From Leptospiraceae bacterium (lineage in GTDB: Bacteria > Spirochaetota > Leptospiria > Leptospirales > Leptospiraceae), in NCBI GenBank assembly GCA_027485405.1, contig JAIXRB010000122.1:1-25891 (forward strand): a stretch of 25,891 nucleotides of DNA. Reading direction: 5' to 3'. Shown piece by piece: positions 8,239-16,546 of the stretch. Each line of letters begins with the position of its first letter. Position 1 is the first letter of the stretch. The position numbers and the translations under genes were made by a program. Under the pieces are notes generated by a model. That model did no database searches, had not been told where the DNA came from, and saw only the letters and a list, made by a program, of their open reading frames with translations.

Positions 8239-10139
8239 GTCAATAAAGCCAGAAACTCATCCTTAGGAAGAGTTGCCGTCTTCTCTTCTCCTAACTTTCG
8301 ATAGGAGACAGCTTTGCTTTCCACTTCTTTGTCTCCTAAAATCAATGTATAGGAAGCTCGTTTTAGGATGGAATCTCGGATTTTAGAACCGATTTTTTCG
8401 TTTCGCAAATCCAGTTCGACTCGAAAGTCTTTCTCTTTCAAAGCTATGAATACTTCTTTTGCATACGATGAATGAGATTCGGCAACAGTGGCTATTTGAA
8501 TCTGCAAAGGATTGAGCCATAGAGGGAACTTTCCTTCGTAGTGCTCAATCAAGATACCGATAAATCGCTCAAGAGAACCATAAATGGCACGGTGGATCAT
8601 AACTGGAGGGTGTTTCTTTCCATCGCTCCCAGTGTATTCCAACTCAAATCGGTTTGGCATTGAAAAGTCGATTTGCACTGTTCCGCACTGCCAATGCCTG
8701 CCTAAAGAGTCTTTGATGTTGAACTCAATCTTTGGTCCGTAAAATGCCCCTTCCCCTTCTTTGATTTCGTAAGCGATTCCTTTCTTTCGCAAAGCATCGT
8801 GGAGAGCTTTAGTCGCTAGTTCCCAGTCTTCATCGGAACCTTGCGATTTTTCAGGTCTTGTAGCGATAAAGGTTTTGAACTCATTGAATCCAAACTTCTT
8901 GTAAACGGAAAAAGTGAAATCTATGATGTCTTCTACTTCTGGTTCAATCTTATCTGTGGGAGCATAGATATGGGCATCGTCCTGAGTGAAGGCTCTAACA
9001 CGAAATAAACCATGCAATACGCCTGACAATTCATGCCGGTGCACAGTGCCAAGTTCCATATAACGCAGTGGCAACTCTCGATAGGAGTGCATATGATTTT
9101 TGAAAACCAAAGAACAGCCTGGGCAATTCATTGGTTTTACGGCAAAGTCCGCCTCATCTATTTCTGTGAAATACATGTTTTCTCGAAAGTTGTCCCAATG
9201 CCCCGAACGCTTCCAAAGTGAGGAATTGAGAATTGTAGGAGTTTTGATTTCCTGGTAGCCGCGCTGAAAACACTCTTCCCGTATATAGTCTGCTAGGGTG
9301 TTCCAAAGAACCGTTCCTTTTGGATGCCAAAAAGGAAAGCCAGGAGCTTCGTCTTGAAAACTAAATAGATCTAGTTCTTTTCCTAGTTTTCGATGGTCTC
9401 GTTTTTTTGCTTCTTCTATGATAAACAGATATTCGTCTAAGAGTTTCTTGTTTGGAAAAGAAACTCCATAGATCCGCGTGAGCATTTTATTCTTTGCATC
9501 CGCTTTCCAATAGGCCCCAGAAATTGCCGTTAGTTTGAAAGCTTTGAGAAGACCAGTTCTTGGAACATGGGGGCCGCGACAAAGATCATACCAATCCCCT
9601 TGCCCATACAAACTTACTGACTCTGAATCAAATCCTTGGATGAGCTCTACCTTGTAAGGTTCGTTTTCTGATTTGAATTTTTGAATAGCTTCTGCTTTAG
9701 AAAGTTCCCATCGTTTGACACCTAAGTCTAGCTTGACTATTTCAGCCATTTTTGCTTCGATTTTTGGCAAGTCATCCGGGTGGAGTATCGTATCTCCCAT
9801 ATCAATGTCATAGAAAAAAAATCCAGGACCGTTTTCGATCACTGGGCCAACTGTTAAGCGGGCATGGCTCCAAAGACTTTGGACTGCCATTCCCAAAAGG
9901 TGTGCGGTGGAATGATGAAAAATCTCTTTGCCTGGCTTTGAATCAAATGTCAGAAATTCTACAGTTGCATTGGTCTTTGGAACGGTGCTCAAATCGACGG
10001 GATTTGCTCCATCGATACTGACCGCAAGGGCTTTGTCCCTTAGAAAAGGTAGGGATTGTTGGATGAATTCGCTGAAGGATTGCCCAGGTGGGATTTCTTT
10101 CTTTGAGCCATCTGGTAAAGTTAGTAATAAAGGTTCCAT
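8223..10139 (-). CDS. thrS: Threonyl-tRNA synthetase
   Basis: Class II aminoacyl-tRNA synthetase that charges tRNA-Thr; essential and cytoplasmic. The 638-residue protein has normal length and full domain order: TGS domain (about 1-62); editing domain with HxxxH (H76, H80) and the C187/H191 pair that clears Ser-tRNA-Thr; class II catalytic core with zinc ligands C339, H390 and H516 and motif 2 (YMELGTVHRHE); and the C-terminal anticodon-binding domain from about residue 535. Nothing essential is missing. It starts 106 bases downstream of the glnB terminator region, so it is probably transcribed separately. No good Shine-Dalgarno is visible before the ATG, and the short upstream gap leaves no room for a T-box. 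Confidence 0.97.
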   Translation of the reverse strand: MEPLLLTLPDGSKKEIPPGQSFSEFIQQSLPFLRDKALAVSIDGANPVDLSTVPKTNATVEFLTFDSKPGKEIFHHSTAHLLGMAVQSLWSHARLTVGPVIENGPGFFFYDIDMGDTILHPDDLPKIEAKMAEIVKLDLGVKRWELSKAEAIQKFKSENEPYKVELIQGFDSESVSLYGQGDWYDLCRGPHVPRTGLLKAFKLTAISGAYWKADAKNKMLTRIYGVSFPNKKLLDEYLFIIEEAKKRDHRKLGKELDLFSFQDEAPGFPFWHPKGTVLWNTLADYIREECFQRGYQEIKTPTILNSSLWKRSGHWDNFRENMYFTEIDEADFAVKPMNCPGCSLVFKNHMHSYRELPLRYMELGTVHRHELSGVLHGLFRVRAFTQDDAHIYAPTDKIEPEVEDIIDFTFSVYKKFGFNEFKTFIATRPEKSQGSDEDWELATKALHDALRKKGIAYEIKEGEGAFYGPKIEFNIKDSLGRHWQCGTVQIDFSMPNRFELEYTGSDGKKHPPVMIHRAIYGSLERFIGILIEHYEGKFPLWLNPLQIQIATVAESHSSYAKEVFIALKEKDFRVELDLRNEKIGSKIRDSILKRASYTLILGDKEVESKAVSYRKLGEEKTATLPKDEFLALLTKELG

Positions 10140-10189
10140 AGTAGACTTTTACAGAGTTTTTTAGGAAACCGAGAGTGAAAAGAAGACTT

Positions 10190-10230
10190 TTAAAGAAAAG
10201 TATGTGAACCCCAATTTGGGATCCACATAC
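10190..10230 (-). terminator. Strong Rho-independent terminator of the amtB-glnB operon
   Basis: On the minus strand a 15-bp stem with two G-T pairs spans 10230 down to 10200 (GTATGTG-GAT-CCCAA paired with TTGGG-GTT-CACATAC) around a single-base apex. TTTTCTTT follows directly. It lies 16 bases past the glnB stop and separates the operon from thrS. Confidence 0.88.
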
Positions 10231-10245
10231 GGCAGGGGTTCTGTT

Positions 10246-10590
10246 TTAAATAGCTCCTTTGCCTTTTTCTTCCGTTCGGATTCGAATCACTTCTTCAAGA
10301 GGCATGATAAATATCTTACCGTCTCCGATCTTACCTTCCCCAGTTTTTGCCGCTTTCAAAATGGCATCCACAGTTGGTTTTACGAACTCATCATTGACTG
10401 CGATTTCTAGTCGAACTTTCCTAAGCAAGTTGACCGTATATTCATGTCCTCTGAACACTTCGGTCTTTCCTTTTTGCTGGCCGTAACCTTGCACGTCAGA
10501 AATGGTCAAACGATAGATTTCGTTTTTCGTAAGTTCCGCTTTGACTTCTTCCAGCTTATGGGGCTGGATAATGGCGATAATCATCTTCAT
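10246..10590 (-). CDS. glnB: Nitrogen regulatory protein PII
   Basis: Small trimeric signal protein (114 residues, normal length) that reads 2-oxoglutarate, ATP/ADP and nitrogen status and controls partner proteins. The N-terminus MKMIIAIIQPHKLEEVK, the T-loop RGHEYTVNLLRK with the uridylylation-type Tyr at position 51, and the C-terminal signature KTGEGKIGDGKIFIMPLEE are all present. It lies 32 bases downstream of amtB on the same strand; in this arrangement (GlnK-AmtB) the PII protein normally plugs the channel when nitrogen is sufficient. By context it would be called GlnK as readily as GlnB. AGGA sits about eight bases before the ATG. Confidence 0.96.
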   Translation of the reverse strand: MKMIIAIIQPHKLEEVKAELTKNEIYRLTISDVQGYGQQKGKTEVFRGHEYTVNLLRKVRLEIAVNDEFVKPTVDAILKAAKTGEGKIGDGKIFIMPLEEVIRIRTEEKGKGAI

Positions 10591-10622
10591 ATATTTATTC
10601 CTTTTAGTATCCTATTTAATTC

Positions 10623-11909
10623 CTAGTGAAGGTGGTAACCTTGCTCTCCGTGGACTTCTGTGTCTAGACCAGCTATTTCTTTCTCTTCTTCAATTCGGAA
10701 GCCAATGGTCTTTTCTATTGCAAAGGCAATCACATAAGAGACAATGAAAGAATACAAACCTGTCGCCAGAACACTGATGATTTGAATTTTTAACTGTTCA
10801 GCCATAGTCACCCCTTCGGCTAAACTCAGTGCAAATACAGCTGTTAAAATCGCTCCTAAAGCACCACCTGCACCATGGATTCCAAAAGCATCCAATGAAT
10901 CATCATAACCAATCTTTCCTTTCATAAGGATAGCGGCATAACAAACGGGAGATACGATCAATCCGAGGTAGATGGCACCCATTGGCCCAACAAAACCTGA
11001 GGCAGGAGTGATAACGACTAGACCAGCGACGATTCCTGAAGCAGTTCCGAGAGCGGTCGCTTTTCCTGTATGAAAATACTCAACCACTAACCAAGAAATC
11101 CCTGCCGCGGCTGGCGCAACAAGAGTAACAAGGAATGCCCTCGCGGCAAGTCCATTGATCGCTAAGCCTGAACCGGCATTGAAACCGAACCATCCAAACC
11201 ACAACAAACCAGCGCCCAAAAGAGTGTAAGTCATGTTATTGGGAGCCATGATCGAATTCGCATCGCCTTTTCTTTTACCGACAACTAAGGCGGCGGCTAC
11301 ACCGGCAATACCAGAGATCAAATGCACCACGGTTCCACCCGCAAAGTCTAAGGCTCCCATGGCAAACAACCAACCCGATCCAGCCCAAACCCAATGAGCC
11401 ACTGGATCATAGACCAAGGTTGACCAAAGTAGAATAAAAACCACATAACCTCTGAATTTAATTCGTTCAGCAAGTGCTCCCGAAATTAGAGCAGGAGTGA
11501 TCATAGCAAACATCCCTTGGAAGAGAAAATGAACATACTTAGGGATTGTGCCTTCCAGAGTGTTTTCATCGATTCCATTTAGGAAAAGCAAAGAAAAGTC
11601 TCCAAAATAGGGGCTTTCTCCAGAGAATGAAAAGCTGTAACCGAAGATGGTCCATTGAATCGCGATCACTAGTATGGCAACAAAGCTATGCATCATCGTT
11701 GACAGTACGTTCTTTGATCGAACCAAGCCACCGTAAAACAACGAAAGCCCTGGGATCATAAAGAAAACCAAAGCGGAAGATACGATGATCCACAAAGTAT
11801 CTGCTTTGTCCATTTCTGGAGCGGGGGTTGGTTCAGCCTCTTGGGAAAATAGAATTCCCGGTACAAAGAGGAAGAAAGCATAGGCTAAAATTTTTAACTT
11901 TTGTTTCAT
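10623..11909 (-). CDS. amtB: Ammonium transporter AmtB
   Basis: Inner-membrane trimeric ammonium channel/transporter, 428 residues. A cleavable signal peptide (MKQKLKILAYAFFLFVPGILFSQ) is followed by an acidic/Pro-rich N-terminus and eleven hydrophobic segments. Family residues are in place: the binding-site Asp in YDPVAHWVW (D168), the twin pore histidines H196 (GGTVVHLISG) and H345 (AFGIHGAGG), and the phenylalanine gate region FLFQGMF. The C-terminal cytosolic tail (FRIEEEKEIAGLD) is the element that contacts GlnK. It is first in an operon with glnB and lies behind a sigma-54-type promoter, which fits induction under nitrogen limitation. Confidence 0.97.
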   Translation of the reverse strand: MKQKLKILAYAFFLFVPGILFSQEAEPTPAPEMDKADTLWIIVSSALVFFMIPGLSLFYGGLVRSKNVLSTMMHSFVAILVIAIQWTIFGYSFSFSGESPYFGDFSLLFLNGIDENTLEGTIPKYVHFLFQGMFAMITPALISGALAERIKFRGYVVFILLWSTLVYDPVAHWVWAGSGWLFAMGALDFAGGTVVHLISGIAGVAAALVVGKRKGDANSIMAPNNMTYTLLGAGLLWFGWFGFNAGSGLAINGLAARAFLVTLVAPAAAGISWLVVEYFHTGKATALGTASGIVAGLVVITPASGFVGPMGAIYLGLIVSPVCYAAILMKGKIGYDDSLDAFGIHGAGGALGAILTAVFALSLAEGVTMAEQLKIQIISVLATGLYSFIVSYVIAFAIEKTIGFRIEEEKEIAGLDTEVHGEQGYHLH

Positions 11910-11974
11910 TTTACTTCTCTGGTTGAATAGTTTCAGCGAAAAAAGATGTTTCTCCTTTCGCCCATTGGATAGTT

Positions 11975-11991
11975 TGCAAATATCGTACCCA
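11975..11991 (-). promoter_or_regulatory. Sigma-54 (RpoN) promoter of amtB-glnB
   Basis: The minus strand reads TGGGTACGATATTTGCA. It keeps the invariant GG-N10-GC spacing and matches the consensus TTGGCACG-N4-TTGCA at 11 of 13 fixed positions. Initiation is expected about 12 bases past the GC, near 11964, leaving a 55-base 5' leader to the amtB ATG. The position, just upstream of an ammonium transporter/PII operon, agrees with classical nitrogen control through an NtrC-type activator. No clear NtrC box was found in the upstream gap. Confidence 0.65.
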
Positions 11992-12164
11992 ATCGCAATG
12001 GTTTACAATCGAAAGCCATAAATACGCTGAAAAAGTGTCCAATTTGCTGAATTTTCGATTTTCCGATAAAGAGAAATTTCAACGATTTTCCCGCAATTTA
12101 CGCTAATTGCTCATATTTTAAGCAAAATGCATGGTCGAGAGAGGATTTCCGGAAACTGCTTGGA
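11992..12164. other. Intergenic control region between divergent amtB and the DNA-repair operon
   Basis: This A/T-rich stretch has no ORF with coding character. It must hold the activator sites for the amtB sigma-54 promoter and the promoter of the repair operon. The clearest symmetric element is TTGCT-N9-AGCAA (12107-12111 and 12121-12125), about 40 bases before the exonuclease start. No convincing -35/-10 pair was recognised on the plus strand. Confidence 0.4.
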
Positions 12165-13175
12165 ATGCCGCTTGCCAATGTATCTAACTTCGCCATTACT
12201 CCATTTGTGGATTTAGTTGTATCCAGCGAACTCGGATTGTATTGCCCTTTTGGTGATTTTTTCATAGATCCTCTCCGCCCTGTCCATCGGGCACTTGTTA
12301 CCCACGGTCATTCGGACCATGCGAGACGAGGTTCAAAAGAATACCTCACCCAAGAAAATGGAGTGGGTATTCTAAAAGAAAGGCTCGGTCGCAACCAATC
12401 CATTTCTGGAATCCCCTATAACCAGGAAATTCGAATCAAAGATGCAATCGTCTCCTTTCACCCAGCTGGCCATATCTTGGGTTCTTCACAGATTCGTATA
12501 GAAGTGAATGGCGAGGTTTGGGTGGTTAGTGGAGATTACAAAACAACTCCCGATCCCACTTGCGAACCTTTTACCCCTGTTCGTTGCCATACTTTTGTTT
12601 CGGAAAGTACTTTTGCTCTTCCTATCTATCATTGGGAAACTGAAGCGGAGCTTGTTCGGCAGATCCAAAGCTTTGTGAACCAAAACAAAAAGGACAATGT
12701 ATTGACAGTCCTTTGTGGCTATTCTTTAGGAAAGGCACAGCGACTATTGAAAGCAGTGGATTCTGACAATGTGTATTTATCACCCAGTGTCTTTCGTATG
12801 ACAAAGGAATATGAAAGTGCAGGGGTTCAATTCAAAGCTTATAGAGAATTTAAGGGAAAGGAAAAAAAATCAGATTGGTCAAATGGGGTCCTGATCACTC
12901 CCCCTCAAACCATTCCCATCGACTATTTCCAAGAGCTGGATATTGAGTTTCGAGCGGCATTTGCTTCAGGATGGATGTCCCAGTCTGGTTCTAACCAAAT
13001 GCAGAGCTATAGCGCTGGTTTCGCAATGAGCGATCATGCAGATTGGGAAGGGCTCAATATGGCAGTACGAGAATCGGGAGCAGAGCGGATCATTGTTCAC
13101 CATGGATTTTCAAAACCTTGGATACGTTATCTTTGCGAGAAAGGGTTCAATGTCCTGACTTTTCCTAAAAACTAA
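12165..13175 (+). CDS. Ligase-associated metallo-beta-lactamase-fold DNA exonuclease
   Basis: Predicted two-metal nuclease of the family that accompanies ATP-dependent DNA ligases in DNA-end-processing clusters (TIGR04122-like), 336 residues. The N-terminal signature GLYCPFGDFFIDPLRPV matches that group. Metal ligands are THGHSDHA (H47, H49, D51, H52), GHILGS (H103), SGDYK (D124), and SDHADW with a late His (D290/H291, H312 or H313). The beta-CASP-like insert carries GYSLGKAQR. The start is the only Met before the conserved region; upstream Shine-Dalgarno sequence (GGAA, TTGGA) is weak. Its stop codon directly abuts the next ATG, so the two genes are coupled. In related clusters the enzyme trims 3' DNA ends before ligation; here the expected ligase partner is altered. 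Confidence 0.85.
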   Translation: MPLANVSNFAITPFVDLVVSSELGLYCPFGDFFIDPLRPVHRALVTHGHSDHARRGSKEYLTQENGVGILKERLGRNQSISGIPYNQEIRIKDAIVSFHPAGHILGSSQIRIEVNGEVWVVSGDYKTTPDPTCEPFTPVRCHTFVSESTFALPIYHWETEAELVRQIQSFVNQNKKDNVLTVLCGYSLGKAQRLLKAVDSDNVYLSPSVFRMTKEYESAGVQFKAYREFKGKEKKSDWSNGVLITPPQTIPIDYFQELDIEFRAAFASGWMSQSGSNQMQSYSAGFAMSDHADWEGLNMAVRESGAERIIVHHGFSKPWIRYLCEKGFNVLTFPKN

Positions 13176-14060
13176 ATGCAAGATCTGATCATTTTATTCA
13201 ATAATTTAAAGAATACGAAAAATTTAGCTAAAAAAGATCGATTGTTATACGATTTTTGGGAATCAGTCCCTGAACATTTGAAAGCAGAGTATCATTTGTT
13301 TTTTGCCGATAAGAAAAAAGGTTTTCGCATCAAAAAAGACCAAGCGATTCATTGGGCAAAGGAGCATTGGGCGATACCGACTTGGTTATTTGAAGAATGC
13401 TTACAAGAAACCAAGGATTGGAGATTGGTTTTTAGTTCTCTTCTCCCCCACCCAAAAGTACCTTGGGAAGAAACTCTTTCTTCCGAACAGTGGCTTCACT
13501 TTCTAAGGCAAGTTAGTTCTGAAAAAAACCCCGATTTCACTTTAGAACGCTTTCCCAAACTTTCCCAAATGGCTCGGATCTTCCTTTTGGAACTAGGTAA
13601 AAGACCTTGGGCAATTCAGGAAGAGAATGAATCTCTATTTGTCCCAGAAGTTGCCTCAAATTCAGACTTAGACCCGAAGCAAAGCTTAGCTCGCCTGGAA
13701 GAGTCGGAAGCATTGTTTGAACTCCTCTACTATCAGCAAAATGCAATGACCGAAATCTTTACTTTTGGAGTGGCGGAAGGATTTCCTGTTTTGGTTCTAG
13801 AGAAAGAGATTCCAAAAGATATTCGTAAACAACTGAAAGGCTATTGTCAAAGTCATTTGGTTCAGAAATTCGGACCTACTCGCTTAGTACAAAAAGGTCT
13901 AATTGCTAGAATCTCCTTTACTTTGATGAAAGAAAACCTGCGAAAGAAATCAGGGCTTGAGATAGCCGACCCAAAAATCATAGAACTGATCCAAGGCCCA
14001 AACGAATCGGCAAAGGCTATCACACTCGACGACCTTAGGAAAAAAGGCAAATGGACTTAA
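13176..14060 (+). CDS. ATP-dependent DNA ligase homologue lacking the nucleotidyltransferase core
   Basis: A 294-residue protein in the ligase slot of the cluster. Residues 1-91 resemble the N-terminal DNA-binding domain of these ligases (DLIILFNNLKNT, IPTWLFEECLQETKDW, FSSLLP). Residues about 190-290 resemble the C-terminal OB domain (EIFTFGVAEG, LVQKFGPTRLVQKGLI, RKKSGLEIADPKII, TLDDLRK). The adenylation domain expected between them, with motif I KxDG, is absent; the full-length family has about 500-550 residues. Motif VI (usually RFPRI-R-R-DK) has decayed to ADPKIIELIQ. It therefore should not ligate DNA. The reading frame is intact, and it starts right at the exonuclease stop and overlaps the photolyase start by 10 bases, which argues for retained function, perhaps as a DNA-end-binding partner of the exonuclease. 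The homology is read by eye. Confidence 0.68.
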   Translation: MQDLIILFNNLKNTKNLAKKDRLLYDFWESVPEHLKAEYHLFFADKKKGFRIKKDQAIHWAKEHWAIPTWLFEECLQETKDWRLVFSSLLPHPKVPWEETLSSEQWLHFLRQVSSEKNPDFTLERFPKLSQMARIFLLELGKRPWAIQEENESLFVPEVASNSDLDPKQSLARLEESEALFELLYYQQNAMTEIFTFGVAEGFPVLVLEKEIPKDIRKQLKGYCQSHLVQKFGPTRLVQKGLIARISFTLMKENLRKKSGLEIADPKIIELIQGPNESAKAITLDDLRKKGKWT

Positions 14061-15538
14061 AACGAATCCGCAAAGCAAATGATAAACCGCTGAAAATGGA
14101 AGGGTCGTACGTTTTGTATTGGATGCAAGCCTATCGCCGATTTGATGCTAATTTTGCTTTTGAATATGCGGTGCATTTGGCCAAGAAGTTTCAAAAAGAA
14201 TTGATTGTCTATGAAGGACTTAGGATTGACTATCCTTGGAGCTCGGAGAGAATCCATACATTCATTTTGGACGGAATAGAGGATAACCAGGAAAGAGCGA
14301 AAGAGCTGGGAGTAAACTATTGGAGTTTTGTGGAAACGAAACACAATCCAGCTCATGGAATTTTAAAGAAAATCTGCGAATCTGCAGTCTGCGTGGTAAC
14401 AGATGACTTTCCTTGCTTTATCATCCCAGAACAGACAGCAAACTTAGCAAAGAAAGTAAACTGCTCAGTGTTTCGTGTGGATTCCAATTCATTAGTTCCT
14501 ATTGGTTTTTATGGCAGGGAAGCAAGTGCCGCGAGAGTACTTCGAATTTGGATGCACAAGGCGTTTCAAAAAGATTGGGGAGATTTTGCCAAAGAAGTTT
14601 GGACAAAGAAAGATCTAGAAGATACAAACAAAAACTCGAAACCACCCTTTGCTTCCGGTTCCATTTCAGATTTAGATCTATCAAAAATGCAATTTAAAGA
14701 AAATGTACCGCCATATGGTGGGAAAAAAGGAGGAAGAAAAGAGGCTCTACGTCTTTTGAGGGTTTTTATTCAGGATAAACTGAATGAGTATCTAACAAAA
14801 CGATCGAATCCAGACGATCCTAAGCTAACGGCAACGAGTGGACTTTCTCCCTACTTACACTTTGGATTTATCAGTGTCCAAGAGATTGTTCTGGAGATAC
14901 TAAAAGCCCACAAATTAGTTTCTTCTATACCGGAACGTATGAAAAACCAGAAACCGGGAGACAGAGAAAACTTCCTGACACCAAATCCAACCTTGAACCA
15001 TTTTTTTGATGAGCTTCTCACCTGGAGGGAGATTGGTTATTTGTTTTTTTGGGAGAAGCCAGAGTTTCGAAAAAACCTTTCTCATCTTCCTGATTGGGTT
15101 CAAAAAAATTTCGCAAAACACGGGAATGACAAAAGACCTTTTCTTTATACTAGAGAAGATTGGGAGTCCGCAAAAACCCACGATCCCCTCTGGAATGCGG
15201 CTCAAATTGAACTGGTAAAAACAGGATCTATGCACAACTATATGCGAATGCTCTGGGGAAAGAAAGTGATTGAATGGTCGGCTAGCTACGAGGAAGCTTT
15301 TGATACTCTAGAACATTTAAACAACAAATACGCCTATGATGGTAGAAACCCAAACTCCTATACTGGAATCCTTTGGTGTTTTGGTTTGTTTGACCGTCCT
15401 TGGTTTCCGGAGCGACCAGTTCTTGGAAATCTGCGTTATATGTCTTCGGATTCCACAAAGAAAAAATTCAAACTAAACTCCTATCTCAGTTATGTGGACT
15501 CGTTGCAAGGAAAGTCAGATACTTTGTTCTCAAAATGA
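14051..15538 (+). CDS. phr: Class II CPD photolyase
   Basis: FAD enzyme that uses blue light to split cyclobutane pyrimidine dimers in DNA, 495 residues. The N-terminal Rossmann-type antenna domain begins with GSYVLYWMQAYRRFDAN. The C-terminal catalytic domain has the class II signatures GLSPYLHFGFIS (264-275), THDPLWNAAQIELVKTG (376-392), HNYMRMLWGKKVIEWS (395-410), the FAD-loop motif YDGRNPNSYTGILW and the closing NLRYMS. These distinguish it from class I PhrB and cryptochromes. It overlaps the ligase-like gene by 10 bases and shares ATGA with clpS, so it belongs to the same translationally coupled operon. It suggests a light-exposed habitat. Confidence 0.92.
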   Translation: MDLKRIRKANDKPLKMEGSYVLYWMQAYRRFDANFAFEYAVHLAKKFQKELIVYEGLRIDYPWSSERIHTFILDGIEDNQERAKELGVNYWSFVETKHNPAHGILKKICESAVCVVTDDFPCFIIPEQTANLAKKVNCSVFRVDSNSLVPIGFYGREASAARVLRIWMHKAFQKDWGDFAKEVWTKKDLEDTNKNSKPPFASGSISDLDLSKMQFKENVPPYGGKKGGRKEALRLLRVFIQDKLNEYLTKRSNPDDPKLTATSGLSPYLHFGFISVQEIVLEILKAHKLVSSIPERMKNQKPGDRENFLTPNPTLNHFFDELLTWREIGYLFFWEKPEFRKNLSHLPDWVQKNFAKHGNDKRPFLYTREDWESAKTHDPLWNAAQIELVKTGSMHNYMRMLWGKKVIEWSASYEEAFDTLEHLNNKYAYDGRNPNSYTGILWCFGLFDRPWFPERPVLGNLRYMSSDSTKKKFKLNSYLSYVDSLQGKSDTLFSK

Positions 15539-15819
15539 CTGAGATTTCGGAAACCATTCCAAAAATCATTGAAGATGAAAAACAAGATAGGGTCTACCAT
15601 GTACGAGTGATTCTATTCAACGATGAAGTAAACACTTTCCCGCATGTAGAATCTTGTCTTATGAAAATTTGCTTCAAATCAAAGAAAGAAGCCAAGAGAA
15701 TCGCAATGGAGGCACATAGCGAAGGAAAAGCGACTTGCTACCAAGGTAGTTTGGAAGAGTGCGAAACAGTTGCAGACAAACTTGCGACAGAAAAACTAAC
15801 AGTAAGTATTGAATCATGA
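15535..15819 (+). CDS. clpS: ATP-dependent Clp protease adaptor ClpS
   Basis: Small adaptor (94 residues) that delivers N-end-rule substrates to ClpA(P/C). The core VRVILFNDEVNTFPHVESCL, MEAHSEGKA and ADKLATEKLTVSIE match ClpS. The N-degron pocket residues are present (N29-D30-E31 and H61). The ATG at 15535 is chosen because it overlaps the photolyase stop as ATGA and fits ClpS length; a longer in-frame reading upstream lies inside the photolyase gene. It overlaps the next gene in the same ATGA manner. Its usual neighbour clpA is not here; the gene sits between two DNA-repair genes. Confidence 0.9.
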   Translation: MTEISETIPKIIEDEKQDRVYHVRVILFNDEVNTFPHVESCLMKICFKSKKEAKRIAMEAHSEGKATCYQGSLEECETVADKLATEKLTVSIES

Positions 15820-16523
15820 AAAAATCCCCTATTGAATTGGCTCTTTTTGAGTTGCAAAATCATTCCAAAGCAAAGTTTCTTTCTAGGTTCTTTAAAACGG
15901 GAGTTGGGCAATACGCAGAAGGCGACAAGTTTTTAGGAATCACCAATCCGCAGGTGCGACAGGTTCTTAAAATCCATGGAAAAGAAGCGAGCATAGAAGA
16001 TATTGAAAATCTGGTCAGATCTCCTTGGCACGAAGCACGGTTGCTAGGATTTCTTTGTGTATTGCAGAAATACGAAAAAACCAAAGATCCATCAGAAAAA
16101 GAAAAATGGGTTGATTTTTATTTGAGTCATAAAGAGTTTTTGAACAACTGGGACTTGATTGATATAACAGTGCCTAGGCTTTTAGGCAACTGGCTCATTG
16201 GTAAAAACACCGTTTTGCTTTATTCATTGGCAAAATCAAATAATATGTGGGAAAACAGAATTGCGATGCTTGCGACTTTTGCCTTTATCAGAATTGGAAA
16301 TTTTAAGGATTGTTTAGCCATTGCGGAAATTCTGCTTTTGCACCCCCACGATTTGATCCATAAAGCAGTAGGATGGATGCTAAGAGAAATGGGTAAGAAG
16401 GACAAAAAAACTTTGCTTTCCTTTTTAGAAAAACACTCTACTCAAATGCCCAGAACTATGCTCCGTTACAGCATAGAAAAGCTACCTGAGAAAGATCGAA
16501 AATCCTGGCTTTTAAAAAAGTAA
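15816..16523 (+). CDS. AlkD-like DNA alkylation-repair glycosylase (HEAT-repeat)
   Basis: Predicted DNA glycosylase that removes N3- and N7-alkylated purines, 235 residues, the normal size for AlkD. The family residues fall at almost the same positions as in Bacillus cereus AlkD: W112 and D116 in NNWDLIDIT, R148 in ENRIAML and W187 in KAVGWMLREMGK. Helical HEAT-like repeats cover the whole length, starting with FFKTGVGQYAEGDKFLGI. The ATG overlaps the clpS stop, so it is the last gene of the repair operon. A convergent terminator follows directly. Confidence 0.92.
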   Translation: MKKSPIELALFELQNHSKAKFLSRFFKTGVGQYAEGDKFLGITNPQVRQVLKIHGKEASIEDIENLVRSPWHEARLLGFLCVLQKYEKTKDPSEKEKWVDFYLSHKEFLNNWDLIDITVPRLLGNWLIGKNTVLLYSLAKSNNMWENRIAMLATFAFIRIGNFKDCLAIAEILLLHPHDLIHKAVGWMLREMGKKDKKTLLSFLEKHSTQMPRTMLRYSIEKLPEKDRKSWLLKK

Positions 16524-16546
16524 AAACAAATCGTTTCTACTTTTTT
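16514..16546. terminator. Bidirectional terminator overlapping both stop codons
   Basis: AAAAAAGTA (16514-16522) pairs with TACTTTTTT (16538-16546), with a further short inner AAAC/GTTT stem after one mismatch. Each strand ends in a run of six U, so it can act in both directions. The stem includes the stop codons of the glycosylase (16521-16523) and of the convergent cyclase (16537-16539). Confidence 0.65.

Noticed and set aside
10140..10245. T-box riboswitch upstream of thrS
   Set aside because: The gap is only about 100 bases, half of it is the glnB terminator, and no specifier loop or conserved T-box sequence is visible.
15400..15534. N-terminal extension of ClpS
   Set aside because: The 45 extra codons lie inside the photolyase gene, do not match ClpS, and the ATGA overlap gives a normal-length protein.
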